A DNA stretch of 64,000 bases. Source: Curtobacterium sp. MCLR17_032. GTDB taxonomy: Bacteria > Actinomycetota > Actinomycetes > Actinomycetales > Microbacteriaceae. The stretch covers positions 930,001 to 994,000 of the forward strand of contig NZ_CP126268.1 of assembly GCF_003234795.2 (NCBI RefSeq), read 5' to 3'. Under the pieces are notes generated by a model. The model was not told the DNA's origin and did not search any database. It saw only the letters and a program-made list of their open reading frames with translations. Positions 44,401 through 51,182 of the stretch are shown piece after piece. The position numbers were made by a program, and so were the translations under genes. The number at the start of each line of letters is the position of its first letter. Position 1 is the first letter of the stretch.

Positions 44401-44795
44401 TCAGCGACGACGACGCCCGACGGCTGGCCGACTTCCAGGACACCTTCGCCCGCTCACGGTGGGCAGGGCTCACCCCGGTCGAGGTCGAGCGCGAGATCCA
44501 CATCCCGTTCCTCGGCCACAGCGTCGTCTGCAAGCTCGACGCCGTGTACGAGATCGACGGGCGCATCGAGGTCGTCGACTGGAAGACCGGCAAGGCCCCG
44601 AGCGGCGCCGACGACCTCGACCGGCGGCAGTTGCAGCTCGCGCTGTACCGGGTCGCGTACGCCGAGTTCACCGGGCGGCCGATCACGGACGTCGACGCGG
44701 TGTTCTACTTCGTCGCCGACGACCTGGAGGTCCGACCGTCGGCGCTGCTCGACCGTGCCGGACTCGAGCGCGCATGGCGGGAGGCGATCGGCTGA
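41496..44795 (+). CDS. adnB: Helicase-nuclease subunit, AdnB-like
   Basis: Second subunit of the end-resection complex, about 1099 residues. Walker A GAGSGKT near residue 64, motif II LLDEYQDTS near 297, motif III GDPHQSIYGFRGA, motif V HGSKGLEWDAV, motif VI YVALTRSKHELLV. The C-terminal PD-(D/E)xK nuclease has VVDWKTGKA near 1026 and QLQLALYRVAY. The GTG at 41496 overlaps the adnA stop (GTGA). Motor motifs are more complete than in adnA, which fits AdnB as the lead motor. The gene ends at a convergent junction that carries a 50-bp tandem array. Confidence 0.93.
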   Translation: MSDETTVAAAEVAPTGGAVPDERPARRRYGADEIADALGKPRPTAQQRAVIESPLAPALVVAGAGSGKTETMASRVVWLLANGFVQPDQVLGLTFTRKAAGELGVRINDRIGALEDVGLIETGDAFLAPTVSTYNAFANAVFRENALLVGRDGESQVLTEPSAWQLARRVVVAARDDRLAGLDRNVDTITAAVVALAGAASEHLVDPADLRRFAIDFGDLLELPGSSRGTPYRAVTDAVAAIGSLEPLADLVEEFRRQKVDRGFVEFSDQIALALAAADAAPRVADDLRSRFAVVLLDEYQDTSVVQTRFLARLFRDHPVMAVGDPHQSIYGFRGASAANLARFPADFGDAAGEPVVTYALSTSWRNPIDVLAAANAVVEPLSSASEVQVERLEPRPGADRGTVGVVFPETLPEEADAVAAWFADHRTRNPGGSMALLLRARKDLSAFTAALGARAVPYHVLGTGGLLQRPEIVDLVACLRVLHDPAAGNDLIRLLAGARWRIGAADIVALHGLARWLFGRDHTHRRLDDEVTAAFRASVAAGEHGSVVDALDFVTTAPDDHSALDAISPAGRERMRALGAQLSSLRSRAGGDLVDFVTLVVQEMRLDIEVSAHEQGGSAYLDAFVDELSGFVQTDDRADLGAFLGWIDAAARRDDMGPRSEEPEGGTVQILTIHGSKGLEWDAVAVPRMVEGGLPARPQEGSTGWLGFGRLPYEFRGDADELPRLAWRGQETQKDVVDAIDAFKDEVKARNEDEERRLTYVALTRSKHELLVSGSSWSTGVKPTAPSRYLHDLVEAGVLAADRIPDGTTHESNPLGDQGASQTWPHVPFGSRGPRVLAAADRVRNANPGAAGRYAADIDLLLAERRASRSAAHQVVVPHRVPASGFKDYLGEPDKVAERLRRPMPERPYRATRLGTLFHQWVEQRARGEAPAALGGWDGGFDAWAGELDLDPDETTEGGPAAAGEVPVSDDDARRLADFQDTFARSRWAGLTPVEVEREIHIPFLGHSVVCKLDAVYEIDGRIEVVDWKTGKAPSGADDLDRRQLQLALYRVAYAEFTGRPITDVDAVFYFVADDLEVRPSALLDRAGLERAWREAIG

Positions 44796-44844
44796 CGCGG
44801 GTCGTGCCTCCCGACCGGCGCCGTGCCGCGCGCACGCGTCGATT

Positions 44845-44966
44845 CGCGGGACACCGGTGTTCGTCGAACGCACCGCGTGTTCCCGCGATGTATCGGACGA
44901 ACACCGGTGTTCGTCGAACGCACCGCGTGTTCCCGCGATGTATCGGACGAACACCGGTGTCCCGCG
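44845..44966. repeat. Exact 50-bp tandem duplication with 14-bp palindromes
   Basis: Two perfect 50-bp units (44851-44900 and 44901-44950) and the first ten bases of a third (44951-44960). Each unit opens with the palindrome ACACCGGTGT; the middle copy extends to GAACACCGGTGTTC (44899-44912). The outer flanks, CGCGGGACACCGGTGT (44845-44860) and ACACCGGTGTCCCGCG (44951-44966), are exact inverted repeats, so the whole block is bounded symmetrically. It lies between the convergent adnB and APH-like genes. Confidence 0.92.
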
Positions 44967-44993
44967 GGCCCGGCCGACCTCCCGGCCGGCGTG

Positions 44994-45992
44994 TCAGCTG
45001 TGGCGGCGCTCGGTCGAGGAGAGCAGCTGCTCGACCTCGCCGATCTCCATCGTCTCCGGCGACACCGCCTGCAGCGGCGCGGCCGTCGGGGCGTGCACGG
45101 CCTCGGCGAGGCGGTGCATCATCGCGACCGCGTCGTCGACGACCTCGGTGCTCTTCACCTGGACGCCGTGCAGCAGCCACTGTGCGGTCTCGAGTTCGTG
45201 GTGCACGCGGGCGCGCTGTCCGAGCTGACGGTCACGACCGCCACCACCCGCGGTGTAGGCGCTGAGCACGGTGTCGAACGCCTCGCGGCGGCCGGCGAGC
45301 ACCCACGCCAGGTCCTTGGCCGGGTCGCCGAGCCGCAGTTCGCCCCAGCCGAGGACGCCCGTGACGTCGTCCCCCTGGACGAGGACCGAGTCGAGACCGA
45401 GCGAGCCGTGCACGACGGTCGGCGTGAACTGCCAGAGCTGCTGGTCGCGAGCGGCGCCCTCCCAGCGTTCCTGCAGTGCGTCCGGCACGAGCTTCGTCGC
45501 GACGGCGCGGTCCATCACGGACACGGCCGAGCGGAGCACCTCGAAGGGCGTCAGGGACGGCAGGCCGGCATCGGTCACGAAGCTGGTCGGCAGGGCGTGC
45601 AGTGCGGCGATCGCGCGACCGACGCTGGTGGCCAGCTCGGGCCGGTCGGTCAGGTCGCGGAGCGCGGGGTGCGCGCCCTCGACGTAGGACGTCAGGATGG
45701 CGCGGGTCGACCCGATCGGCGCCTGTCCGCGGTACTCCGGCACGGCGAACGGGAGGCGCGTGCGGATCCCGGCGCTCAGGGCGCGGATCGCGACGAGGTC
45801 GGCGGACTGGCGCGCTTCCGCGCGCTGGTTCCGGGGACGACGGATCGCCGAGGAGCGGCCGTCGGCGTCGCGGACGACAGCCGACTCGTAGTCGCCGCCG
45901 GCCACCGAGCCGAGCGTGCGTGTGCCTGTCAGGACCAGCCCGGGCACGGCCGTGGTCGCCAACGCGGCTAGAGTGAACTGCGATCCCGCCAT
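44994..45992 (-). CDS. Aminoglycoside/macrolide phosphotransferase-fold protein, probable pseudokinase
   Basis: APH-like protein of about 332 residues. The fold signature is present (VVHGSLGLDSVLV near residue 197, then GVLGWGELRLGDPAKDLAW near 211). In active APHs these read HGDLxxxN and IDWG/E. Here the catalytic Asp is Ser, the metal-binding Asn is Ser, and the second Asp is Gly. All three key residues are therefore lost, so kinase activity is unlikely. The ATG follows a TACCCT box by seven bases (leaderless). It is divergent from nudC, within an otherwise conserved repair-gene block. Resistance is not supported. Confidence 0.82.
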   Translation of the reverse strand: MAGSQFTLAALATTAVPGLVLTGTRTLGSVAGGDYESAVVRDADGRSSAIRRPRNQRAEARQSADLVAIRALSAGIRTRLPFAVPEYRGQAPIGSTRAILTSYVEGAHPALRDLTDRPELATSVGRAIAALHALPTSFVTDAGLPSLTPFEVLRSAVSVMDRAVATKLVPDALQERWEGAARDQQLWQFTPTVVHGSLGLDSVLVQGDDVTGVLGWGELRLGDPAKDLAWVLAGRREAFDTVLSAYTAGGGGRDRQLGQRARVHHELETAQWLLHGVQVKSTEVVDDAVAMMHRLAEAVHAPTAAPLQAVSPETMEIGEVEQLLSSTERRHS

Positions 45993-46073
45993 GCCCAACA
46001 GGGTAGGTCCGCGGCGCATCCGATCGGTGCGCGCCACGCTGACCCGGGACGTGTCGACCACCAGGAGATCCGT

Positions 46074-47009
46074 GTGACCGTGGAGTTCGCCGCCCGGCTG
46101 CCGCTCGCCCGCAACGAGCTCGACCGCGACGCGGAGCACCGTTCCACGCCCGACCTCGAGCGGGTGCTGCGCGACGACCCGACCACCCGGTTCCTGCCGG
46201 TCCACCGCGGCGCCATGCTTCGGAACGCCGACGGCACGCTGCGCTTCGTCGACGCCGACCAGGTGCCGGACGATGCCACCCTGCTCTACCTCGGTCGCGC
46301 GGTCAGCGACGCCCCGGACGCCACGGCGGGCACCCGCTTCGTCGCGGCCCTCGTCGACGACGCGGCGGCCGCCCGGATCGAGCCGGACACCGACGTGTGG
46401 GAGAACCTCCGCATGTTCGGCACCGAGCTCTCCGCGCGTGACCAGGGCCTGGCGGTCGAGGCCGTGGCGATGGCGAACTGGCACGCCGTGCACGGGTTCT
46501 CGCCGCGCACCGGTTCGCCGACCGAGTCCACCGTCGGCGGCTGGGTCCGCCGGGACCCCGAGGGCCACCAGCACTTCCCGCGCACCGACGCCGCGATCAT
46601 CGTCGGGATCACCGACGGGCAGGACCGGATCCTGCTCGGCTCGAACGCCGCCTGGGACGCGAACCGGTACTCGCTGCTCGCCGGGTTCGTCGAGCCGGGG
46701 GAGTCCCTCGAGGACGCCGTCCGGCGCGAGGTCTTCGAGGAAGCCGGCGTCACCATCGAGGAGCCCGAGTACCTCGGCTCGCAGCCCTGGCCGTTCCCGG
46801 CGTCGCTGATGGTCGGCTTCCGAGCCCGCGCGGTCGACGGCGACCCCTCCTCCGCCCGCCCGGACGGTGTGGAGATCATCGACGTCCGCTGGTTCTCGCG
46901 CGACGAGATCCGCGAGCAGGCCGGCGACACGGTGCTGCTGCCCGGCCGGACCTCCATCGCCCGCGTGATCATCGAGGAGTGGTACGGCGGGCCGCTCGAC
47001 CTGCCGTGA
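46074..47009 (+). CDS. nudC: NudC-type NAD+/NADH pyrophosphatase lacking the zinc cysteines
   Basis: Nudix hydrolase of 311 residues. The Nudix box is intact (GFVEPGESLEDAVRREVFEE, about residues 204-226) and the NudC-specific SQPWPFP follows near 235; both predict NAD(H) or NAD-capped RNA hydrolysis. The zinc ribbon that precedes it normally has four Cys. Here the segment reads HGFSPRTGSPTE...WVRRDPEG with no Cys at all. AGGAG lies six bases before the GTG. uvrD2 starts inside its stop codon. Confidence 0.92.
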   Translation: MTVEFAARLPLARNELDRDAEHRSTPDLERVLRDDPTTRFLPVHRGAMLRNADGTLRFVDADQVPDDATLLYLGRAVSDAPDATAGTRFVAALVDDAAAARIEPDTDVWENLRMFGTELSARDQGLAVEAVAMANWHAVHGFSPRTGSPTESTVGGWVRRDPEGHQHFPRTDAAIIVGITDGQDRILLGSNAAWDANRYSLLAGFVEPGESLEDAVRREVFEEAGVTIEEPEYLGSQPWPFPASLMVGFRARAVDGDPSSARPDGVEIIDVRWFSRDEIREQAGDTVLLPGRTSIARVIIEEWYGGPLDLP

Positions 47010-48751
47010 CCCCCACAGCCGGACCCGTCGACCCGACGACGCCCTCGCCGGACGCCCTGCTCGCCGCGCTCGACGCCGAGCAGCGCACCGTCGCCCGGAC
47101 GCTCCTCGGCCCGGTCGCGGTCCTGGCCGGTGCCGGCACCGGCAAGACCCGGGCGATCACGCACCGGATCGCGTACGGCGTCGCCACCGGCACCTACTCG
47201 CCGAACCACGTCCTGGCGCTGACCTTCACCACCCGCGCCGCCGGTGAGCTGCGCTCCCGGCTGCGTGCCCTGGGCGCCGGAGCCGTGCAGGCCCGGACCT
47301 TCCACGCGGCGGCGATGTCGCAGCTCGGGTACTTCTGGCCGGACACCGTCGGCGGGCACGCGCCCGGCCTGGTGGAGTCGAAGGGGCGGGTGATCGCGCA
47401 CGCGGCCGACACGATCGGGCTACGGGTGGACACCCCGGTGCTCCGCGACCTGGCCGGCGAGGTCGAGTGGCGGAAGGTGCAGCGCCTCACCTACGACGAG
47501 TACGAGGCCGCGGCGTCCGAGCGCACCATGCCGCGGGACACCTCGCCGTCGCGGGTCGTCGACCTGATGCGCGCCTACGAACGGCTCAAGGACGACCGTC
47601 GGCAGATGGACTTCGAGGACGTGCTGCTGCTGACGCTCGGCATGGTGGAGTCCGAGCCCCGGGTGGCGTCCTTCGTGCGGCAGCAGTACCGCTTCTTCGT
47701 GGTGGACGAGTACCAGGACGTCTCGCCCGTCCAGCACGACCTGCTCCGGGCGTGGCTCGGCGGACGGGACGACCTGTGCGTCGTCGGGGACGCCAGTCAG
47801 ACGATCTACTCGTTCACCGGTGCCTCGAGCCGCTACCTGCTCGGGTTCGGTTCGGAGTTCCCGCGCGCGGCGGTGCTCCGGCTGGAACGGAACTACCGGT
47901 CCACCCGGGAGGTCGTGCTCGCGGCCAACGCCCTGATGCGCGGCCAGCCGGGGGCGCTGGACCTCGTCGCGCAGGAGACCACCCCCGGCCCCGAACCGGT
48001 CGTGCTGCCCTGCGTCCACGACGGTGACGAGGCGGCCACCATCGCCCGACGCATCGCCGAGCTCGTGACCGGCGGTGCCGCGTACGGCGACTGCGCGGTG
48101 CTGTTCCGCGTCGGCGCCCAGTCCGCCGCGATCGAGTCGGCGCTCGCCCGCAACGGGATCCCGTACCGGGTGCAGGGCGGCAAGCGGTTCTTCGACCGAC
48201 CGGAGGTCAAGCTCGCCGTGCACCACATGCGTGGCGAGGCGGTCCGGCAGACCGACGACGAGCTGCTGCGCCGCGTGGAGCTCGTCCTGCAGATCAGCGG
48301 GTGGACCCGCACCGCCCCCGAGGGCACCGGCGCCGTCCGCGAACAGTGGGAGGCGCTGCAGGCGATCATGCAGCTCGCCGAGAACGCACCCGCCGACACG
48401 ACGATGCAGCAGTTCACCGCGGACCTGGTCGACCGCGCGGCCACCCACCACGAGCCGGAGCTCGACGCCGTCACCCTCGCGACGCTGCACTCGTCGAAGG
48501 GCCTGGAGTGGCCGCACGTGGTGCTCGCCGGCGTCGCCGAAGGGCTGCTGCCGATCTCGTACGCCACCACCGACGACGGCATCGACGAAGAGCGCCGCCT
48601 GTTCTACGTCGGCATCACCCGTGCCCGTCGTTCCTTGACCATGACGTGGTCGGCGCAGGGCTCGTCACGGGGCGGACCCCGGGTGGCGAGTCGGTTCCTG
48701 GCAGCGATCGGCACGCACACCGCGGATGCGGAGCGACCCACCGCCGGGTGA
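47006..48751 (+). CDS. uvrD2: UvrD2-like superfamily I DNA helicase
   Basis: SF1A helicase of about 581 residues. Walker A GAGTGKT near residue 42, motif Ib FTTRAAGELRSRL, motif II VVDEYQDVS near 235, GDASQTIYSFTGAS, LHSSKGLEWPHV, and YVGITRARRSL. The C-terminus stops soon after motif VI; the HRDC and Cys domains of longer UvrD2 proteins are missing. The GTG start overlaps the nudC stop (GTGA). Its last 137 bases overlap the end of the convergent cyclodehydratase-like gene. Confidence 0.9.
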   Translation: MTPTAGPVDPTTPSPDALLAALDAEQRTVARTLLGPVAVLAGAGTGKTRAITHRIAYGVATGTYSPNHVLALTFTTRAAGELRSRLRALGAGAVQARTFHAAAMSQLGYFWPDTVGGHAPGLVESKGRVIAHAADTIGLRVDTPVLRDLAGEVEWRKVQRLTYDEYEAAASERTMPRDTSPSRVVDLMRAYERLKDDRRQMDFEDVLLLTLGMVESEPRVASFVRQQYRFFVVDEYQDVSPVQHDLLRAWLGGRDDLCVVGDASQTIYSFTGASSRYLLGFGSEFPRAAVLRLERNYRSTREVVLAANALMRGQPGALDLVAQETTPGPEPVVLPCVHDGDEAATIARRIAELVTGGAAYGDCAVLFRVGAQSAAIESALARNGIPYRVQGGKRFFDRPEVKLAVHHMRGEAVRQTDDELLRRVELVLQISGWTRTAPEGTGAVREQWEALQAIMQLAENAPADTTMQQFTADLVDRAATHHEPELDAVTLATLHSSKGLEWPHVVLAGVAEGLLPISYATTDDGIDEERRLFYVGITRARRSLTMTWSAQGSSRGGPRVASRFLAAIGTHTADAERPTAG

Positions 48752-49499
48752 CCGACAGGTCGGCCCGGTCGAACACCAGCTGCTCGGCGTCCGGCCGCTG
48801 CACGACCAGCGGCAGCCGGTCGAGGACCGTCCGGGCCACGGTGGCCGCCAGGCTGGCCGCACGCCACGGGGACAGCGCCGCGGCCGGTCGTCCCCACACC
48901 TGCGCGGCGATCGCCGGCCAGGCCGGGTCGGCGTCGGTCCGTTCCAGCTCCACGCACTGGAGGCACGGCCCGGCTCCCGGCACCAGGAACGGTCCGACGC
49001 GGACCCGGCCGTCGCCGACGACGACCGGCAGGTGCGGCACCGACCGCCGGGTCCACGCGGACCGGACGACCGGGTCGGTCACGTGGTCGGCGACGAGGAC
49101 GGCCAGCGCCGGCGGTGGGTCCGGCTCGGGCACCGGGCCACCCCGCGGAGCGAGCGTCCGGACGACGGTCACGCCGTCGCCGGTGAGCATCCGGTCGAGT
49201 TCGTCGGCGAGGGGCCCGACGCCAGCGACCTCGACCCGGGCGAGGGGCTCCGGCAGCATGTCGACGACCGCGGCGGCGGCGTCGCCGAGGACCCGGGCGG
49301 CCGCGGCCGGTGCGCAGCCGACGCTCCGTGCCAGCCCGGCCATCACGTCCCGGGCGGTCTCACGTCGGAGCGCGCAGAGGAACCGCTCCTCGGCCGTGGT
49401 CGGGACCGGCACCACGGCACGCGGCGGGTCGACCCCGAGCTGCACGGTGCACGGGTCGCGCCACACGAATTCGAGCGTCGGATCGATGCGGATGCCCAT
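48615..49499 (-). CDS. TOMM cyclodehydratase-like / ThiF-type leader-binding protein, orphan
   Basis: Soluble protein of 294 residues resembling the TIGR03882 "bacteriocin biosynthesis cyclodehydratase" domain. The N-terminus has the winged-helix-like leader-binding part (FVWRDPCTVQLGVDPPRAVV); the C-terminal part has HLPVVVGDGRVRVGPFLVPG, then GPCLQC near residue 178 and HPRCACR near 264, giving a CxxC and CxC pair for zinc. No YcaO gene or short precursor is visible nearby. Homologues next to uvrD2 are common in actinobacteria, so a housekeeping role is likely. Its 3' end overlaps uvrD2 by 137 bases in antisense. Confidence 0.78.
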   Translation of the reverse strand: MGIRIDPTLEFVWRDPCTVQLGVDPPRAVVPVPTTAEERFLCALRRETARDVMAGLARSVGCAPAAAARVLGDAAAAVVDMLPEPLARVEVAGVGPLADELDRMLTGDGVTVVRTLAPRGGPVPEPDPPPALAVLVADHVTDPVVRSAWTRRSVPHLPVVVGDGRVRVGPFLVPGAGPCLQCVELERTDADPAWPAIAAQVWGRPAAALSPWRAASLAATVARTVLDRLPLVVQRPDAEQLVFDRADLSVTRRWVAPHPRCACRSLPGTDSPPGVRPVTSPAPTTSWSRNDGHG

Positions 49500-49583
49500 G
49501 GGGCCAACGCTCGCGCATCACCGGTGTCGGCCGGAGGCGGACGGCGTGATCTGTGGACAACCCCGGGGCGGGCCGGCAGGTGT

Positions 49584-49612
49584 GGACGGGAGGCGGGGCG
49601 CGCCTCCCGTCC
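49584..49612 (-). terminator. GACGGGAGGC-type hairpin after the DUF2342 gene
   Basis: GGACGGGAGGCG (49584-49595) pairs with CGCCTCCCGTCC (49601-49612) across a 5-base loop, just past the stop of the DUF2342 gene and before the next gene on the same strand. Confidence 0.75.
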
Positions 49613-49618
49613 GGACGA

Positions 49619-51079
49619 CTACTGCTGCGGACCGCCGGCCGGGCCGGCTGCCGGGCCGGCTGCCGGGCCGCCCGAGGGACCGGTCGCGGGGCCGTCGGAC
49701 GGACCGTCGGTGCCCGGGTCCTCGTCGATCCCGCCGGACTCGTCCTCGTGCGGACGGTCGTCGGTCGCGTCGTTGAGCAGGTCCTCGAGCGCACGGTCGA
49801 ACGCGTCGTCCTCGGCGGACTGCGACGGGTCCCGCAGCCGGGCGACGAGCGACTCCGGTGCGTCGATGTCGTCGGAGCCCGGCACCAGGTCGAACGCGGC
49901 CCACAGCGCGTCGCGCTGGTCGGCACCGAGCTCGTCGGTCACGCGCTGCCACATCGCGGCGGCCTCGCGCAGCCGGCGGGGGCGGAGCTCCAGACCGACG
50001 AGCGTCGCGAACGCGGACTCGGCCGGCCCGCCCGCGGCACGGCGGCGGCGGACCATCTCGGCGATCGCCCCGGCACGGGGGAGGCGTGCGGTCGCGGCGG
50101 CCGTGACCGTGTCGACCCAGCCCTCGACCAGGGCGAGCATCGTCTCGAGGCGGGCCAGGGCGGCGTCCTGCTCGGGCGTCCGCGGCGGGATGAGCGCCCC
50201 GGAGGCCAGGGCGTCGCGCAGCTGCTCCTGGTCGGTCGGGTCGATGCCGGAGAGCGACTCCTCCACCCGGTCGAACGGGATGTGGACGCCCTTCGCGTAC
50301 TCGGTGATCGAGGAGATGATGTGCAGTCGGAGCCAGCGGGCCGATCGGAACAGCCGCGCGTGGGCGAGTTCGCGGACCGCCAGGTAGATGCGGACCTCGT
50401 CGACCGGCACGTCGAGCCCGTCGGCGAACTCGGCGACGTTCTGCGGCACCAGCGCGGCGACCTGCTCGTCGAGCAGCGGGATGCCGACGTCGCCACCGGA
50501 CACCACCTCCTTCGCGAGCTGTCCGACGACCTGGCCGAGCTGGATCGCGAAGAGGGCTCCGCCGACGCCGCGCATCGCCTTCGAGACGTCGCCGAGCATC
50601 GCCTTGAGCTCCTCGGGCGCGCGCTGGTCGATCGCCTCGGTCAGGGCCGTGGCGATGCTCGAGGCCACGGGTTCGGCGATCTGCGACCACACCGGGGCCG
50701 TCGCCTTCGCCCACTGTTCACGCGTGTAGACGCTCGGCGTCGCGGTGAGTTCGGCGACGGTGGTGACCTCGTCGAGCCACAGGGCCGCGACCTGGAACGC
50801 CTGCGTCGACGCCTGGGCGGTGGCGGGGTCGAGCGGCTCGGCGCCCTCGCGTGCGATGGTGGCGGCGCGGTCGGCGGTCACCGTGAAGTCGATGCCGTCC
50901 GAGCCGGTCTGCGCGGCGCGCTGGAGTTGGCTCATGAGTTCGGCGACGGCGGCCGGGTCGTTCGGCAGGCCGGCGGCACCGGCCAGCTGCGACGGGTCGA
51001 TCTGCCCCTCGCCGGACAGGAGTTTGCGGAGCATCTCCTGGAAGTCGTCGTCCGGCCCCGGCTGCGGTTCATCAGGCAT
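49619..51079 (-). CDS. DUF2342 zincin-like protein
   Basis: About 486 residues, of the actinobacterial DUF2342/zinc-dependent metalloprotease-like family. Helix-rich core with the characteristic VRELAHARLFRSARWLRLHI near residue 234 and PFDRVEESLSGIDPTDQEQL. The canonical HExxH would be in the first segment; here it reads R-E-L-A-H, so the first zinc His is Arg (this may be normal in part of the family). The C-terminus is a Gly/Pro/Ala/Ser-rich tail (GPATGPSGGPAAGPAAGP). The ATG follows a TAGCGT box by seven bases (leaderless). Function unproven. Confidence 0.85.
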   Translation of the reverse strand: MPDEPQPGPDDDFQEMLRKLLSGEGQIDPSQLAGAAGLPNDPAAVAELMSQLQRAAQTGSDGIDFTVTADRAATIAREGAEPLDPATAQASTQAFQVAALWLDEVTTVAELTATPSVYTREQWAKATAPVWSQIAEPVASSIATALTEAIDQRAPEELKAMLGDVSKAMRGVGGALFAIQLGQVVGQLAKEVVSGGDVGIPLLDEQVAALVPQNVAEFADGLDVPVDEVRIYLAVRELAHARLFRSARWLRLHIISSITEYAKGVHIPFDRVEESLSGIDPTDQEQLRDALASGALIPPRTPEQDAALARLETMLALVEGWVDTVTAAATARLPRAGAIAEMVRRRRAAGGPAESAFATLVGLELRPRRLREAAAMWQRVTDELGADQRDALWAAFDLVPGSDDIDAPESLVARLRDPSQSAEDDAFDRALEDLLNDATDDRPHEDESGGIDEDPGTDGPSDGPATGPSGGPAAGPAAGPAGGPQQ

Positions 51080-51182
51080 GCCGACTACGCTAACCGCTGC
51101 CCGCGGGCCCGGACCTGGGACCGGCCCGGGCATCCGCCCGGACGGCTGCGCCGTGGGCGAACAGCCTCCGGAAGGACCCTGC

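Noticed and set aside
44994..45992. Antibiotic-resistance phosphotransferase
   Set aside because: The catalytic Asp, metal-binding Asn and second Asp are all substituted, so the fold gives no support for drug phosphorylation.
48615..49499. Azole-peptide (TOMM) biosynthetic cluster
   Set aside because: No YcaO, dehydrogenase, transporter or short precursor gene is visible near the single cyclodehydratase-like gene.
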